From an uncultured Prevotellaceae bacterium (lineage in GTDB: Bacteria > Bacteroidota > Bacteroidia > Bacteroidales > Bacteroidaceae): a stretch of DNA of 64,000 bases. Location of the stretch: the NCBI GenBank assembly GCA_902778255.1, contig CACYXD010000002.1, forward strand, positions 1 to 64,000, read 5' to 3'. This document shows, one piece after another, positions 36,851 through 45,403 of the stretch. Positions within the stretch are counted from its first letter, which is position 1. The number at the start of each line of letters is the position of its first letter. The position numbers and the translations under genes are program-made. The notes beneath the pieces were generated by a model that saw only the letters and a program-made list of their open reading frames with translations, was not told the DNA's origin and ran no database searches.

Positions 36851-39800
36851 ATGAAACGCATTCTTTTTACATTGATAGCCTCGGCTGTCATTACAACTAG
36901 TCTGACTGCGCAGCGCACCACCGACAAGCTGGATCGCGGTCTCGTAGCCGTGCCCTCTGGCACGGGCTCATTCGTGAGCTGGAGAATCTTTGGCGAGGAA
37001 TACTACGACACGGAGTACAACCTCTATCGCGACGGCACCAAGATAGCCGGTCCGCTGAGTGTCTCCAACTACACCGACCCCAACGGCAAGGCAGGCGCTA
37101 CGTATCAGGTAGCTGCCGTGGTACGCGGAAAGGAGCAGGAGCGATGCGAGGCCGTGAAGCGTCTAAGCCAGCAGTACATCCAGTTTGCCGTGAAGGATAT
37201 GTATGATCGCAACGGCAAGAACGTCACTGGCAACTACTCGATCAACGATATCGCCCTGGCCGATGTCGATGGCGACGGCGTGAGCGAGTTTATCGTGAAG
37301 CGCAAATATGTGGACCAGTTCACCATTGCCAACGACACGGCTTTCAATTGTCTGGAGGTCTATAATCTGAAGGGCGACCGCCTCTGGTGGATTGACTTAG
37401 GTCCAAACATGGTAAGCGGCCCTGACGAGCAGTTTGATGCTGTGGGTTACGACTGGGACGGCGACGGCAAGGCCGAGGTGCTGATGCGTGGTGCCGACAA
37501 CATGATTATCCACTGTTCCGATGGTTCTACGGTGAACATCGGCAATATGAAGACCAACACCCGCAACACCGTGAACCAGGGCGATGCCAACCTGGCCTAT
37601 ACCAACACTGGCAACGAGTATCTGCTCTATATCGAGGGGGCCACAGGCAAGCCATACTCTATCGGCAGCGGCACCACGCCGCTCTGGATTAGCTACCCCC
37701 TGCCTCGCGGCAATGCCAGCGACTGGGGCGACGGCTATGGCCACCGTTCTACGAAGCACTACTTTGGCGCGCCCTTCCTCGATGGCCGCCATCCCTTCAT
37801 CTTCCTGGGACGCGGCTGCTACACCAAGCACCACATGAAGGCCTTCACTGTTGATCCCGCCACCCATAAGCTCACCCAGTATTGGGAGTGGAGCAATAAT
37901 GAGGGATGGAGCAGTCCTTGGTATGGCAACGGCTATCACAATTTCGGCATTGCCGATGTTGACTGGGACGGACGCGATGAGATTTGCTTCGGCTCGATGG
38001 TCATCGACGACAATGGTAAGGGACTTTCAACTACAGGCCTTGGCCACGGCGATGCCCAGCATTGCTCTGACTTCGACCCCTATCGTCACGGACAGGAGAT
38101 TTTTGCCTGCAACGAAGACGAGCCTGCCATGAATTATCGTAATGCCACGACTTCAAAGATCTACTATCGTCTGCAGTCAACTGGCGACGACGGACGTGCC
38201 CTCTGTGGCAATTTCTCCAACGACTATCCTGGTGCCATTGGCCACTCATCGCAGTCGGGCACCATCTCCTGCGTAGCCGACAAGGTTATCACCAACGGTC
38301 CCACTGGTTTTACCAACAACTTCCGCATCTATTGGGACGGCGACCTGCTAGAGGAAGGCCTCGACGGAGCCAACAGCCGTGAGGGTGCAGCCCGTGTGTT
38401 CAAGGGCAACGGCAGCGTCGTGTTCACTGCCGACGGCACCGCCAACTGCAACTGGACTAAGAACACCCCATCAGCCACTGGCGATATCCTGGGCGACTGG
38501 CGTGAGGAGATTATCGTGCGCACCAGCGATAATAAATATGTACGCGTGTACACTACTAATATAAAGACCAACTATCGCAACTACACCCTCTGGCACGACC
38601 ACCAGTATCGTCAGGGCATGGTGTGGGAGTCGATGGGCTACAACCAGCCCCCTCATGCCAGCTATTTCCTCGGCGAACTGGAAGGCATCACCATGGCACC
38701 CCCACCCCTCACGATGACTGGACGCACTGAGATAGCCAACAACGGCACCATCAGTTCTGCCAACAACGACCAGCACGTCATCGTCTGCGAGACCAACGAT
38801 ACCAAGATCACCGTGGCCAGCGATGCCAAGCCCTATATGGTGACCTTCAACATCCCCTCGTGGATACAGGGTACCAACAGCACCAACACCAACGGCAACC
38901 CCACCCTCAAACGTGCCTACTACACCTGCGACATCACTGGCAGCGCCTTCACTGGCACCATGCGACTGGTAAAGCAGGGCGACGGCACGCTCAACCTGCC
39001 CAAGGTCGATATGACCTATACTGGCGAGACCAACGTCTGGGCGGGCGTCATCAACTTCGACGGCACGCTGAAAAACTCCCCCCTCTGGCTCAACCGCTTT
39101 GCCGAGCTCAACAGCGATGGCGGCACCTTCCGCTCTATCAAGATGGACTACGCCGCCATCCTGCGCCCAGGACGAGCCGACAACTGTGGCACCATCACTA
39201 CCGACACACTCCTGCTCGGCTTTGGCTCACGCGTCGTCTTCGACATCTACGATGACCTCACCGCCGACCAGATCATCACCAAATATCTGAGCATCGAGAC
39301 CAAGAACTGGGAGTACGGCCCGCAGTACCTGATGCCAGTCTTCGAGATGGCTTATCATGGCGAGGGCGAAACGACCCCAGGCAAGTATCTGATAGGCTCT
39401 GCAGCCAACATACAGGGCAACCTCGGCGACATCCGCATCGAGGGCGTACCCTCCACGATGAAGGCCTACCTCGTCAGCGAGGCTGGCAATATCTATGTCA
39501 AGATCGAGGGAATGCGCAGCGCTACCACCATCAGCTGGATGGGCAGCGAGAGCGCCCTGTGGGATCTCGACAACACCAAGAACTTTACCAAGGGCGATGA
39601 CAAGTCAACCTTCGTCACTGGCGACGACGTGCTCTTTGGCGACGAGGCACAGGAGTTTGCCGTCAGCATCAACGCCGACCTCGAAGCCGACACCATCTTT
39701 GTAGAAAACAGCAAGGCCTACACCTTCCAGGGCACGGGCGCCATCATCGGCAACTCGTCGCTCTACAAGACCGGCAAGGGCACACTCACCATCAAGAACG

Positions 39801-41374
39801 AAAACACCTATACTGGCGGCAACCGCATCTCAGGCGGTGCAGTCATCGTCACCTCGCTGGCCAACTCCACCCAGGCGAAAGGCAATCTGGGAGCTGTCAC
39901 CACCAATGCCGACAAGTTTGTGATCGAGAATGGCGGCGAACTGCGCACCACGGCAGCTGTGACCAATGGCTCGGCCATCAAGTTTGCTGGCGAGACAGGC
40001 GGTGTCATCAACAACTCGGCCGACTTCATCTCCGACCGTGCCATGAGCGGCACCGTCATGACCAAGCGCGGCGATGGATGGATGAAGCTCAACACCAACA
40101 ACGCCTCGCTCAACAAGATGGTCATTGCTGCAGGCACCGTGCAGTGTATCAATGCCGGCACACCCGCCAAGAGCGTGGAATATACGGGCGGCACCCTGCG
40201 CGAGAACACTGGCTCCAGCTACGCCATCAACGTGCCCAAAAACAAGCGCGGCACCTGGTATATGGCCAACCGTGCCACCTACACCAACAAGATTACTGGC
40301 GAGGGCACGCTCACGGCCTATTGCATCACAGAGAAAGGCAGCACCTGGTATGCCACCCGCACCCCTATCCAGTGCAACTTCAGCGACTTCGAGGGCATCC
40401 TCGTAGCCACCTCCAGTCAGGACGATCCCGCCGTGCTGCGCTTCACCCTCGACACCAGTTCCGGAATGCCTAAGGGCACGATGAACATCGCCGAGAAAGT
40501 GGAGATACAGAACAGCGGCCGTACCTTCCGCATCGGCAAGGTCACTGGCAATGGTACCCTGGGAGGCAGCTGCGCCTTCAGCAATGGTGCCAGCGTAGGA
40601 GCCAACACCTGGCAGGTAGGCAACGACGATGCCTCGTGGACCAGCAGCGTGAAGGTCATCTCCAATGCTAACTTTGTCAAGGTGGGCTGCGGAAAGGTCA
40701 CATGGGGAGCTGCCAACACCAACACCGGCACCACCACCGTCCAGGAAGGTGAGCTCTGCGTCAACTCCACCACCAAGCTGGGCACAGGCAAACTGACCGT
40801 GGGTGCCGACGGTATGCTCTCAGGCTCAAACACCAAGAGCAAGGCCCTGGGCAACAGCAGCTATGTCATCGACGGCACCCTGCGCCCTGGCAGCTACGAG
40901 GGCGCCATCACCGGCACCATCTATTTTGGCGGTAAGAACATGACCATCTCTGAGTCAGGCATCCTCGCCATCAGCGCCAACAAATGTTCATCATCAGCAT
41001 CCAACGGCTGTACAAACATTTCCAACATCGGCACGCTGACGCTCAATGGCACCCTGCTCATCATCCCCACCAAGACCCACACCCTGCAGCCAGGCGACAG
41101 CATACGCATCTGGAGCGACATCGCCACTATCCAGGGCACGCCCAGGATCGATGGCATGGGCATCGAGTGGGACGACAGCCGCCTCATGAGCGATGGCCTG
41201 CTCTTCGTCAAGTCCATCTCTTCCGGCATCCACTCCACCCTCCAGTCCCAGTCCGCCACTTTCGACATCTACGACCTGCGAGGCCGTCTGATGCGCCGTG
41301 GCGCCACCACGACAGAAGGTCTGACCCCAGGCATCTATATCATCAATGGGCGCAAGCAGGTAATCACCCGCTAA
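36851..41374 (+). CDS. Secreted rhamnogalacturonan lyase (PL11) fused to autotransporter-type repeats and a T9SS-like tail
   Basis: This 1507-residue protein has a signal peptide (about residues 1-20). Residues about 21-620 are a PL11-type beta-propeller lyase with calcium-binding runs (DVDGDGVSE, DWDGDGKAE, DVDWDGRDE), which eliminatively cleaves rhamnogalacturonan I. The remaining roughly 850 residues are Gly/Thr/Asn-rich beta-strand repeats of the autotransporter-associated type (KTGKGTLTIKNENTYTGG is a clear copy). The end (FDIYDLRGRLMRRG ... GIYIINGRKQVITR) resembles a type IX secretion sorting tail. PL11 enzymes are normally about 600 residues, so this is a large fusion, probably displayed on the surface. 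It stands alone, without SusC/SusD genes. Confidence 0.88.
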   Translation: MKRILFTLIASAVITTSLTAQRTTDKLDRGLVAVPSGTGSFVSWRIFGEEYYDTEYNLYRDGTKIAGPLSVSNYTDPNGKAGATYQVAAVVRGKEQERCEAVKRLSQQYIQFAVKDMYDRNGKNVTGNYSINDIALADVDGDGVSEFIVKRKYVDQFTIANDTAFNCLEVYNLKGDRLWWIDLGPNMVSGPDEQFDAVGYDWDGDGKAEVLMRGADNMIIHCSDGSTVNIGNMKTNTRNTVNQGDANLAYTNTGNEYLLYIEGATGKPYSIGSGTTPLWISYPLPRGNASDWGDGYGHRSTKHYFGAPFLDGRHPFIFLGRGCYTKHHMKAFTVDPATHKLTQYWEWSNNEGWSSPWYGNGYHNFGIADVDWDGRDEICFGSMVIDDNGKGLSTTGLGHGDAQHCSDFDPYRHGQEIFACNEDEPAMNYRNATTSKIYYRLQSTGDDGRALCGNFSNDYPGAIGHSSQSGTISCVADKVITNGPTGFTNNFRIYWDGDLLEEGLDGANSREGAARVFKGNGSVVFTADGTANCNWTKNTPSATGDILGDWREEIIVRTSDNKYVRVYTTNIKTNYRNYTLWHDHQYRQGMVWESMGYNQPPHASYFLGELEGITMAPPPLTMTGRTEIANNGTISSANNDQHVIVCETNDTKITVASDAKPYMVTFNIPSWIQGTNSTNTNGNPTLKRAYYTCDITGSAFTGTMRLVKQGDGTLNLPKVDMTYTGETNVWAGVINFDGTLKNSPLWLNRFAELNSDGGTFRSIKMDYAAILRPGRADNCGTITTDTLLLGFGSRVVFDIYDDLTADQIITKYLSIETKNWEYGPQYLMPVFEMAYHGEGETTPGKYLIGSAANIQGNLGDIRIEGVPSTMKAYLVSEAGNIYVKIEGMRSATTISWMGSESALWDLDNTKNFTKGDDKSTFVTGDDVLFGDEAQEFAVSINADLEADTIFVENSKAYTFQGTGAIIGNSSLYKTGKGTLTIKNENTYTGGNRISGGAVIVTSLANSTQAKGNLGAVTTNADKFVIENGGELRTTAAVTNGSAIKFAGETGGVINNSADFISDRAMSGTVMTKRGDGWMKLNTNNASLNKMVIAAGTVQCINAGTPAKSVEYTGGTLRENTGSSYAINVPKNKRGTWYMANRATYTNKITGEGTLTAYCITEKGSTWYATRTPIQCNFSDFEGILVATSSQDDPAVLRFTLDTSSGMPKGTMNIAEKVEIQNSGRTFRIGKVTGNGTLGGSCAFSNGASVGANTWQVGNDDASWTSSVKVISNANFVKVGCGKVTWGAANTNTGTTTVQEGELCVNSTTKLGTGKLTVGADGMLSGSNTKSKALGNSSYVIDGTLRPGSYEGAITGTIYFGGKNMTISESGILAISANKCSSSASNGCTNISNIGTLTLNGTLLIIPTKTHTLQPGDSIRIWSDIATIQGTPRIDGMGIEWDDSRLMSDGLLFVKSISSGIHSTLQSQSATFDIYDLRGRLMRRGATTTEGLTPGIYIINGRKQVITR

Positions 41375-41397
41375 AACCAGATGTCTCTGCAACATAC

Positions 41398-41430
41398 AAA
41401 AGGGCTTCCGAGTAATTCGGAAGCCCTTTT
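41398..41430 (+). terminator. Terminator of the rhamnogalacturonan lyase gene
   Basis: A perfect 11-bp stem (AGGGCTTCCGA at 41401-41411 with its complement at 41417-41427) has flanking A and T runs, so it could work in both directions. Confidence 0.9.
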
Positions 41431-41467
41431 GTCATAGTCAGGTGCACCTAAGTGTATCTAAATTATC

Positions 41468-41560
41468 TTGCTTGGGGTTCGCGGGGGAGGAGCACGCCGT
41501 TCACGGGTGACGAGCACGCCGTTCGCGGGTCGCGAACGCCGTGCTCGCGTCCTGCGAACC
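41468..41560. repeat. GC-rich 22-bp-period palindromic element
   Basis: Four 22-bp blocks fit this stretch (41468-41489, 41490-41511, 41512-41533, 41534-41555). The middle two are near-identical direct repeats beginning GAGCACGCCGTTC. The fourth runs inverted (GAACGCCGTGCTC). The outer words GGTTCGCGGG and CCTGCGAACC are also near-inverted. It lies between convergent genes and is far richer in G+C than its surroundings. No coding function is supported. The rest of 41561-41676 holds nothing I recognise. Confidence 0.7.
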
Positions 41561-41676
41561 GCCACATCCCCATTTTCGTGCACGCTTCTATTCTTTTTTA
41601 GCTTATTTCGGCATGGACAGACGCTGAACTACAGGCTATTCACGCAAGCGTTCCTGATGATGTAGCGTAAGCTGAA

Positions 41677-42669
41677 TCAGACATTGTTTGTCCCACATTG
41701 TGGACAGATACCCTTGTGGCGCATTCGTGCGCCACATTTTCCGCATATATAGTCGGCACGGCTGACGCGCACATAGCGATGGACGGCGAAGGCGATATAG
41801 GCCACAAGAAGGGGATAACCGATGAAATAAAGGGTGGAGATGCTGAACACGACATAGTCGATGGCGCAGACGCCCATCAGTCCGGAACAATAGACGATGG
41901 CCTCGCTCAACGACAGCTGACGACGGATATCATCGACGGTGGCAATGGCGATGAGCAGCAACGCCCATACCGACAGGAGGAAGAGGCTCAGGTGGAGGGG
42001 CACGCTGAAGGGATTGAGCGTGGGGTGATAATAGTAATGACGCCAGGAGTCGGGATCGGCCAACTGGATGGTGCTATAGAACACGGCAGCGACGGCAACG
42101 GCAATGGCGAGCATCGTGGGATAGATGGAGGGGATATCGTTGAAATGCACCAGTCGGGCTCGGCGACGATAGAGCAGGCGCACGGTATAGGCTGCCACGA
42201 CCACGACGAGGAAGGCGAGGAAGATGAGCAGGTGGGTGTCGGAGAAGAAGGTGATAAACTGCGAGATAGGATTGTCGGGCGCCACACCAGGCAGCATGGC
42301 TTTTTCACGTATCCACCCTATGGTAAGTTGGTCGCGCGCCACCTGCACCCATACGGAGTCGATGGTATCGGCAGGCAGGGTCATGATATCGGCCACCACG
42401 AGGCGGTCGCCACGCGATACTGCTAGGGAATCGACCATCATGTCGCTGATGAGTTCGGAGGGCTGCTGCACCAAGAGCCAGAGGCTGTCGGCGGTAACGA
42501 TGAAGTTATAGTTCTGGGTGTAGTGGTGGGTGGTATAGAAGGAGATGGAGTCCATCTGCTCCTCGGTGACAATCCAGGCATCCGATGTCTCAGGCTCCTG
42601 ATGATAACAGGAAGTCAGAAAAATGAGAAATGAGAAAAGAGGAATGAGAAATTTACTCTGCATAGACAT
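41677..42669 (-). CDS. Membrane protein with lipoprotein-like signal and C-terminal zinc ribbon
   Basis: This 330-residue protein begins with a lipoprotein-like signal (FLIFLTSC), then has an extracytoplasmic segment of about 120 residues and around five to six hydrophobic helices (about residues 140-295). It ends with a zinc ribbon (CGKC and CPQC). The start may be 42669 or the second Met at 42663. Heptamer repeats at 42623-42650 encode the hydrophobic core of the signal. It overlaps the U32 gene by up to 17 bp and is the last gene of the eight-gene run. Its function is unknown. Confidence 0.78.
   Translation of the reverse strand: MSMQSKFLIPLFSFLIFLTSCYHQEPETSDAWIVTEEQMDSISFYTTHHYTQNYNFIVTADSLWLLVQQPSELISDMMVDSLAVSRGDRLVVADIMTLPADTIDSVWVQVARDQLTIGWIREKAMLPGVAPDNPISQFITFFSDTHLLIFLAFLVVVVAAYTVRLLYRRRARLVHFNDIPSIYPTMLAIAVAVAAVFYSTIQLADPDSWRHYYYHPTLNPFSVPLHLSLFLLSVWALLLIAIATVDDIRRQLSLSEAIVYCSGLMGVCAIDYVVFSISTLYFIGYPLLVAYIAFAVHRYVRVSRADYICGKCGARMRHKGICPQCGTNNV
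42623..42650. repeat. Heptamer repeat, four units (ATGAGAA type)
   Basis: Four 7-bp units at 42623-42629, 42630-42636, 42637-42643 and 42644-42650. On the minus strand they encode the hydrophobic signal segment of the zinc-ribbon membrane protein. Confidence 0.65.
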
Positions 42670-44482
42670 TCATTTGACAATGACGACAATCGAACTCCAG
42701 GGGGAACAGGCGTCCGTCGCCCAGACGTAGCGACAGGGGCTCTTTCCACTCAGGCTTGCGACCTCCATTCTTCACACAGAAGCCCAAGGAATAGCGCAGG
42801 CAGTGGCGACACTGCATGATGGGCCCCGACTGGGGACGCAGCTCATAGGCCTCGCTCACCTGGATGCCCTGCTGCTCGTAGAACTTGCGCGCCAGACGGT
42901 TGGAGACGTTATAGAGATAGGGAGATGGGTAAGGGGTGAGAGGTGAGAGGTGAGGAGTGAGAGGTGAGAGGTGATGGGTGATGGGGGTTGGGTGATGGGG
43001 TGCGGCATCCACGACCTGACGACGGAGGTCGGCCAGTAAGCTGCTGGGAATGAAGTAGTTGAAATCGGCAGGGATGCGGACTTCAGTACACTCGTAAGGG
43101 GTGCCGCCAAGCTTCGAGAGCTGGCGGATGATGTTTTCACGCGGGTCTTTCTGAGCCTCCTGATGGTCAGCGACGATAGACGCCACTGCCTGGCCCATCT
43201 GCAGAGAAAAACCATCGCCAGTGGCACGCAGCTCCATCGTGACAGGAATCTTACGATCAGCACTGGCTTTGCCCAACAGGCGCTCCATCTCCACGTCGTT
43301 GTTGCGATAAAGGCGAAGTCCAGGACGCAGGTTGGCTGGCATCTTCAGCGGGAAGAGACGGTTTCCCTCTACCCTATTGACGCGAAAACCCTCGAGCTCA
43401 CGATTCGCGTTGACGAAGCAAAGGCCATCGCCATTGCTGAACGAGGCGACGCCTGCCACATTGAACGAGTTGCCACGAATCTCCTTGACCGTGCCCACGT
43501 ATTCACCCATGGCCTTGGGCGTGTCGAACGAGGCAATGTCGGGCTGACGGCCATGAAGGAAATAATTGGTGTAGCCGCGATTGAAGGTCTTGCGCAGATC
43601 GGGGGTGAAGGTATAGGTGGAACGTCCTGAGGAGGCGCGCTGGTAGTCGTGAGGATGATGCTTGATATAGTCGTTGAGCAACTGGCTATAGGCGGCAGTC
43701 ACATTCTTCACATAGGTGACATCCTTCAGACGGCCTTCAATCTTAAACGACGATGCACCAGCCTCGATGAGCGCTGCCAGCTGCTGACTCTGGTTCATAT
43801 CCTTGAGCGACAGGAAATAGCGCTGATGGCCTATCTCCCTACCCTCGGCATCGAGCAGGTCGAACTTCATGCGGCAGAACTGGGCACAGGCTCCACGATT
43901 GGCACTGCGCGAGAAACAATGTTGCGACGCATAGCAGAGTCCGCTGTAGCTGACGCACAAAGCCCCATGGACAAAGACCTCGAGCTCGATGTCGGGCACC
44001 TCACGATGAATCTCGGCAATCTCCTGAGCCGAGAGCTCGCGGGCCAAGACAGCCCGCTTGAAGCCTATATCGCGCAACCAGCGCACCTTGTCGGCCGTAC
44101 GGTTATCGGTCTGCGTAGAAGCATGAAGCTCTGGAAAATGGTAATCATCATTACTCATTCCTAATTGCTCATTCCTCATTTCCAAGACCGCCATATCCTG
44201 CACTAGGATGGCATCAACATGGATATCGGCCAACTGCCTGAGCAACTGGCGCGTATCGTCGAGTTCATCGTCATAGACGATGGTGTTCACCGTCACATAG
44301 ACGCGGGCACCAAACTGGTGGGCATACTGACAGAGCGCCTCAATGTCTGAAAGACTGTTGCCAGCAGCCACTCGGGCGCCAAAGCGGGAGGCTCCGATAT
44401 ACACGGCATCGGCACCATGATCGATGGCTGCGATACCACATTCCAGGTTCTTGGCAGGTGCCAGCAGTTCCAGTTGCCTCAT
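42653..44482 (-). CDS. U32 family peptidase / RNA hydroxylation-type protein
   Basis: This 609-residue protein has a U32 TIM-barrel domain (MRQLELLAPAKNLECG, HGADAVYIG). The conserved Cys clusters CVSYSGLC and GACAQFC would bind an iron-sulfur cluster. Characterised relatives (RlhA, TrhP) hydroxylate 23S rRNA or tRNA rather than cut proteins, so the peptidase label is historical. Two in-frame inserts are written by heptamer repeats: one near residue 104-110 (RNEQLGMS) and a His/Pro/Leu-rich one near residues 495-520 (43001-42925). It overlaps metA by 4 bp and the downstream gene by up to 17 bp. Confidence 0.88.
   Translation of the reverse strand: MRQLELLAPAKNLECGIAAIDHGADAVYIGASRFGARVAAGNSLSDIEALCQYAHQFGARVYVTVNTIVYDDELDDTRQLLRQLADIHVDAILVQDMAVLEMRNEQLGMSNDDYHFPELHASTQTDNRTADKVRWLRDIGFKRAVLARELSAQEIAEIHREVPDIELEVFVHGALCVSYSGLCYASQHCFSRSANRGACAQFCRMKFDLLDAEGREIGHQRYFLSLKDMNQSQQLAALIEAGASSFKIEGRLKDVTYVKNVTAAYSQLLNDYIKHHPHDYQRASSGRSTYTFTPDLRKTFNRGYTNYFLHGRQPDIASFDTPKAMGEYVGTVKEIRGNSFNVAGVASFSNGDGLCFVNANRELEGFRVNRVEGNRLFPLKMPANLRPGLRLYRNNDVEMERLLGKASADRKIPVTMELRATGDGFSLQMGQAVASIVADHQEAQKDPRENIIRQLSKLGGTPYECTEVRIPADFNYFIPSSLLADLRRQVVDAAPHHPTPITHHLSPLTPHLSPLTPYPSPYLYNVSNRLARKFYEQQGIQVSEAYELRPQSGPIMQCRHCLRYSLGFCVKNGGRKPEWKEPLSLRLGDGRLFPLEFDCRHCQMNVYAE
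42925..43001. repeat. Eleven-unit heptamer repeat inside the U32 gene
   Basis: Eleven consecutive 7-bp units (AGAGGTG and ATGGGTG types) run without a break from 42925 to 43001 in the coding sequence. Because 7 is not a multiple of 3, gain or loss of one unit would shift the reading frame of the last roughly 100 codons. Confidence 0.85.
44153..44180. repeat. Heptamer repeat inside the U32 gene (CCTCATT type)
   Basis: Four 7-bp units at 44153-44159, 44160-44166, 44167-44173 and 44174-44180, in frame in the U32 coding sequence. Confidence 0.65.
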
Positions 44483-45396
44483 CCAATCTTATTGATATCG
44501 TAGGGCGTCTCTTGATAGACGTAATAGTTGACCCAGTTATTATAGAAAAGGTTCGCGTGCGCGCGCCAGGTGACCAAGGGAGGCTGTGAGGGGTCATTGT
44601 TACGATAATAGTTGCGTGGCATCTCCACATCGTCGCGCACGCCAAAGTCGCGCTTATACTCAGTATCGAGGGTGTTGGGCGCGTACTCCAGATGGCCAGT
44701 GATGAAGAACTCACGTCCGCCTCGCGCCATCACGATGCTGACGCCGCTATCGTCGGAATCGGCAATGAGCGACAGTTCGGGATGAGCCAGGATGTCGGCC
44801 TTACGAATCTCGGTATGGCGACTATGAGGCATCATGAAGCAATCGTCAAAGCCACGGAAGATGGGCATCTGAGGTACCAAGGGGCGCTGCTGGAAGATGC
44901 CGAACATCTTTTTCTGCAACGGATACTTAGGCACGCCGTAGAAATGGTACAGGCCAGCCTGAGCCGCCCAGCAGATATAGAGCGTGGAGGTGACGTGGGT
45001 GCGTGCCCAGTCGAAGATATCGACAATCTCGTCCCAGTAGGTCACCTCTTCATAGTCCATCGTCTCGACAGGAGCACCCGTCACGATCATGCCGTCGAAC
45101 TTCTCGTTGCGCATCGACTCAAAGTCGCGATAGAACATCATCATATGCTCGATGGGGGTGTTCTTGGGTGTGTGGCTCTTGAGCTTCATGAAGTTGATAT
45201 CCAGCTGCAAGGGCGTATTGGAGAGCAGACGGATGAGGTCGGTCTCAGTGGTAATCTTCAACGGCATCAGGTTCAGGATGACAATCCTCAAGGGACGGAT
45301 ATCCTGAGCGTGGGCACGCGAATTGTCCATCACAAAGATATTCTCACGTTTCAGAATATCGATGGCGGGCAGCAAATCGGGTAATCTTAATGGCAT
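44479..45396 (-). CDS. metA: Homoserine O-acyltransferase (MetA; acetyl-CoA type by residue 111)
   Basis: This cytoplasmic enzyme activates homoserine for methionine synthesis. It has 305 residues, standard for MetA. The nucleophile is Cys142 (YICWAAQ), and the catalytic His235 and Glu237 lie in GHLEY. In this family residue 111 sets the acyl donor: Gly gives succinyl-CoA and Glu gives acetyl-CoA. Here it is Glu111 (GAPVETMDYEE), so acetylation is predicted. It lies 7 bp after the PP2C gene and overlaps the U32 gene by 4 bp, so it is embedded in the signalling run. Confidence 0.95.
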   Translation of the reverse strand: MPLRLPDLLPAIDILKRENIFVMDNSRAHAQDIRPLRIVILNLMPLKITTETDLIRLLSNTPLQLDINFMKLKSHTPKNTPIEHMMMFYRDFESMRNEKFDGMIVTGAPVETMDYEEVTYWDEIVDIFDWARTHVTSTLYICWAAQAGLYHFYGVPKYPLQKKMFGIFQQRPLVPQMPIFRGFDDCFMMPHSRHTEIRKADILAHPELSLIADSDDSGVSIVMARGGREFFITGHLEYAPNTLDTEYKRDFGVRDDVEMPRNYYRNNDPSQPPLVTWRAHANLFYNNWVNYYVYQETPYDINKIG

Positions 45397-45403
45397 CTTC
45401 TTT

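Noticed and set aside
41468..41665. Small Arg-rich ORF across the GC-rich element
   Set aside because: It is only the translation of the palindromic repeat and has no start signal or family resemblance.
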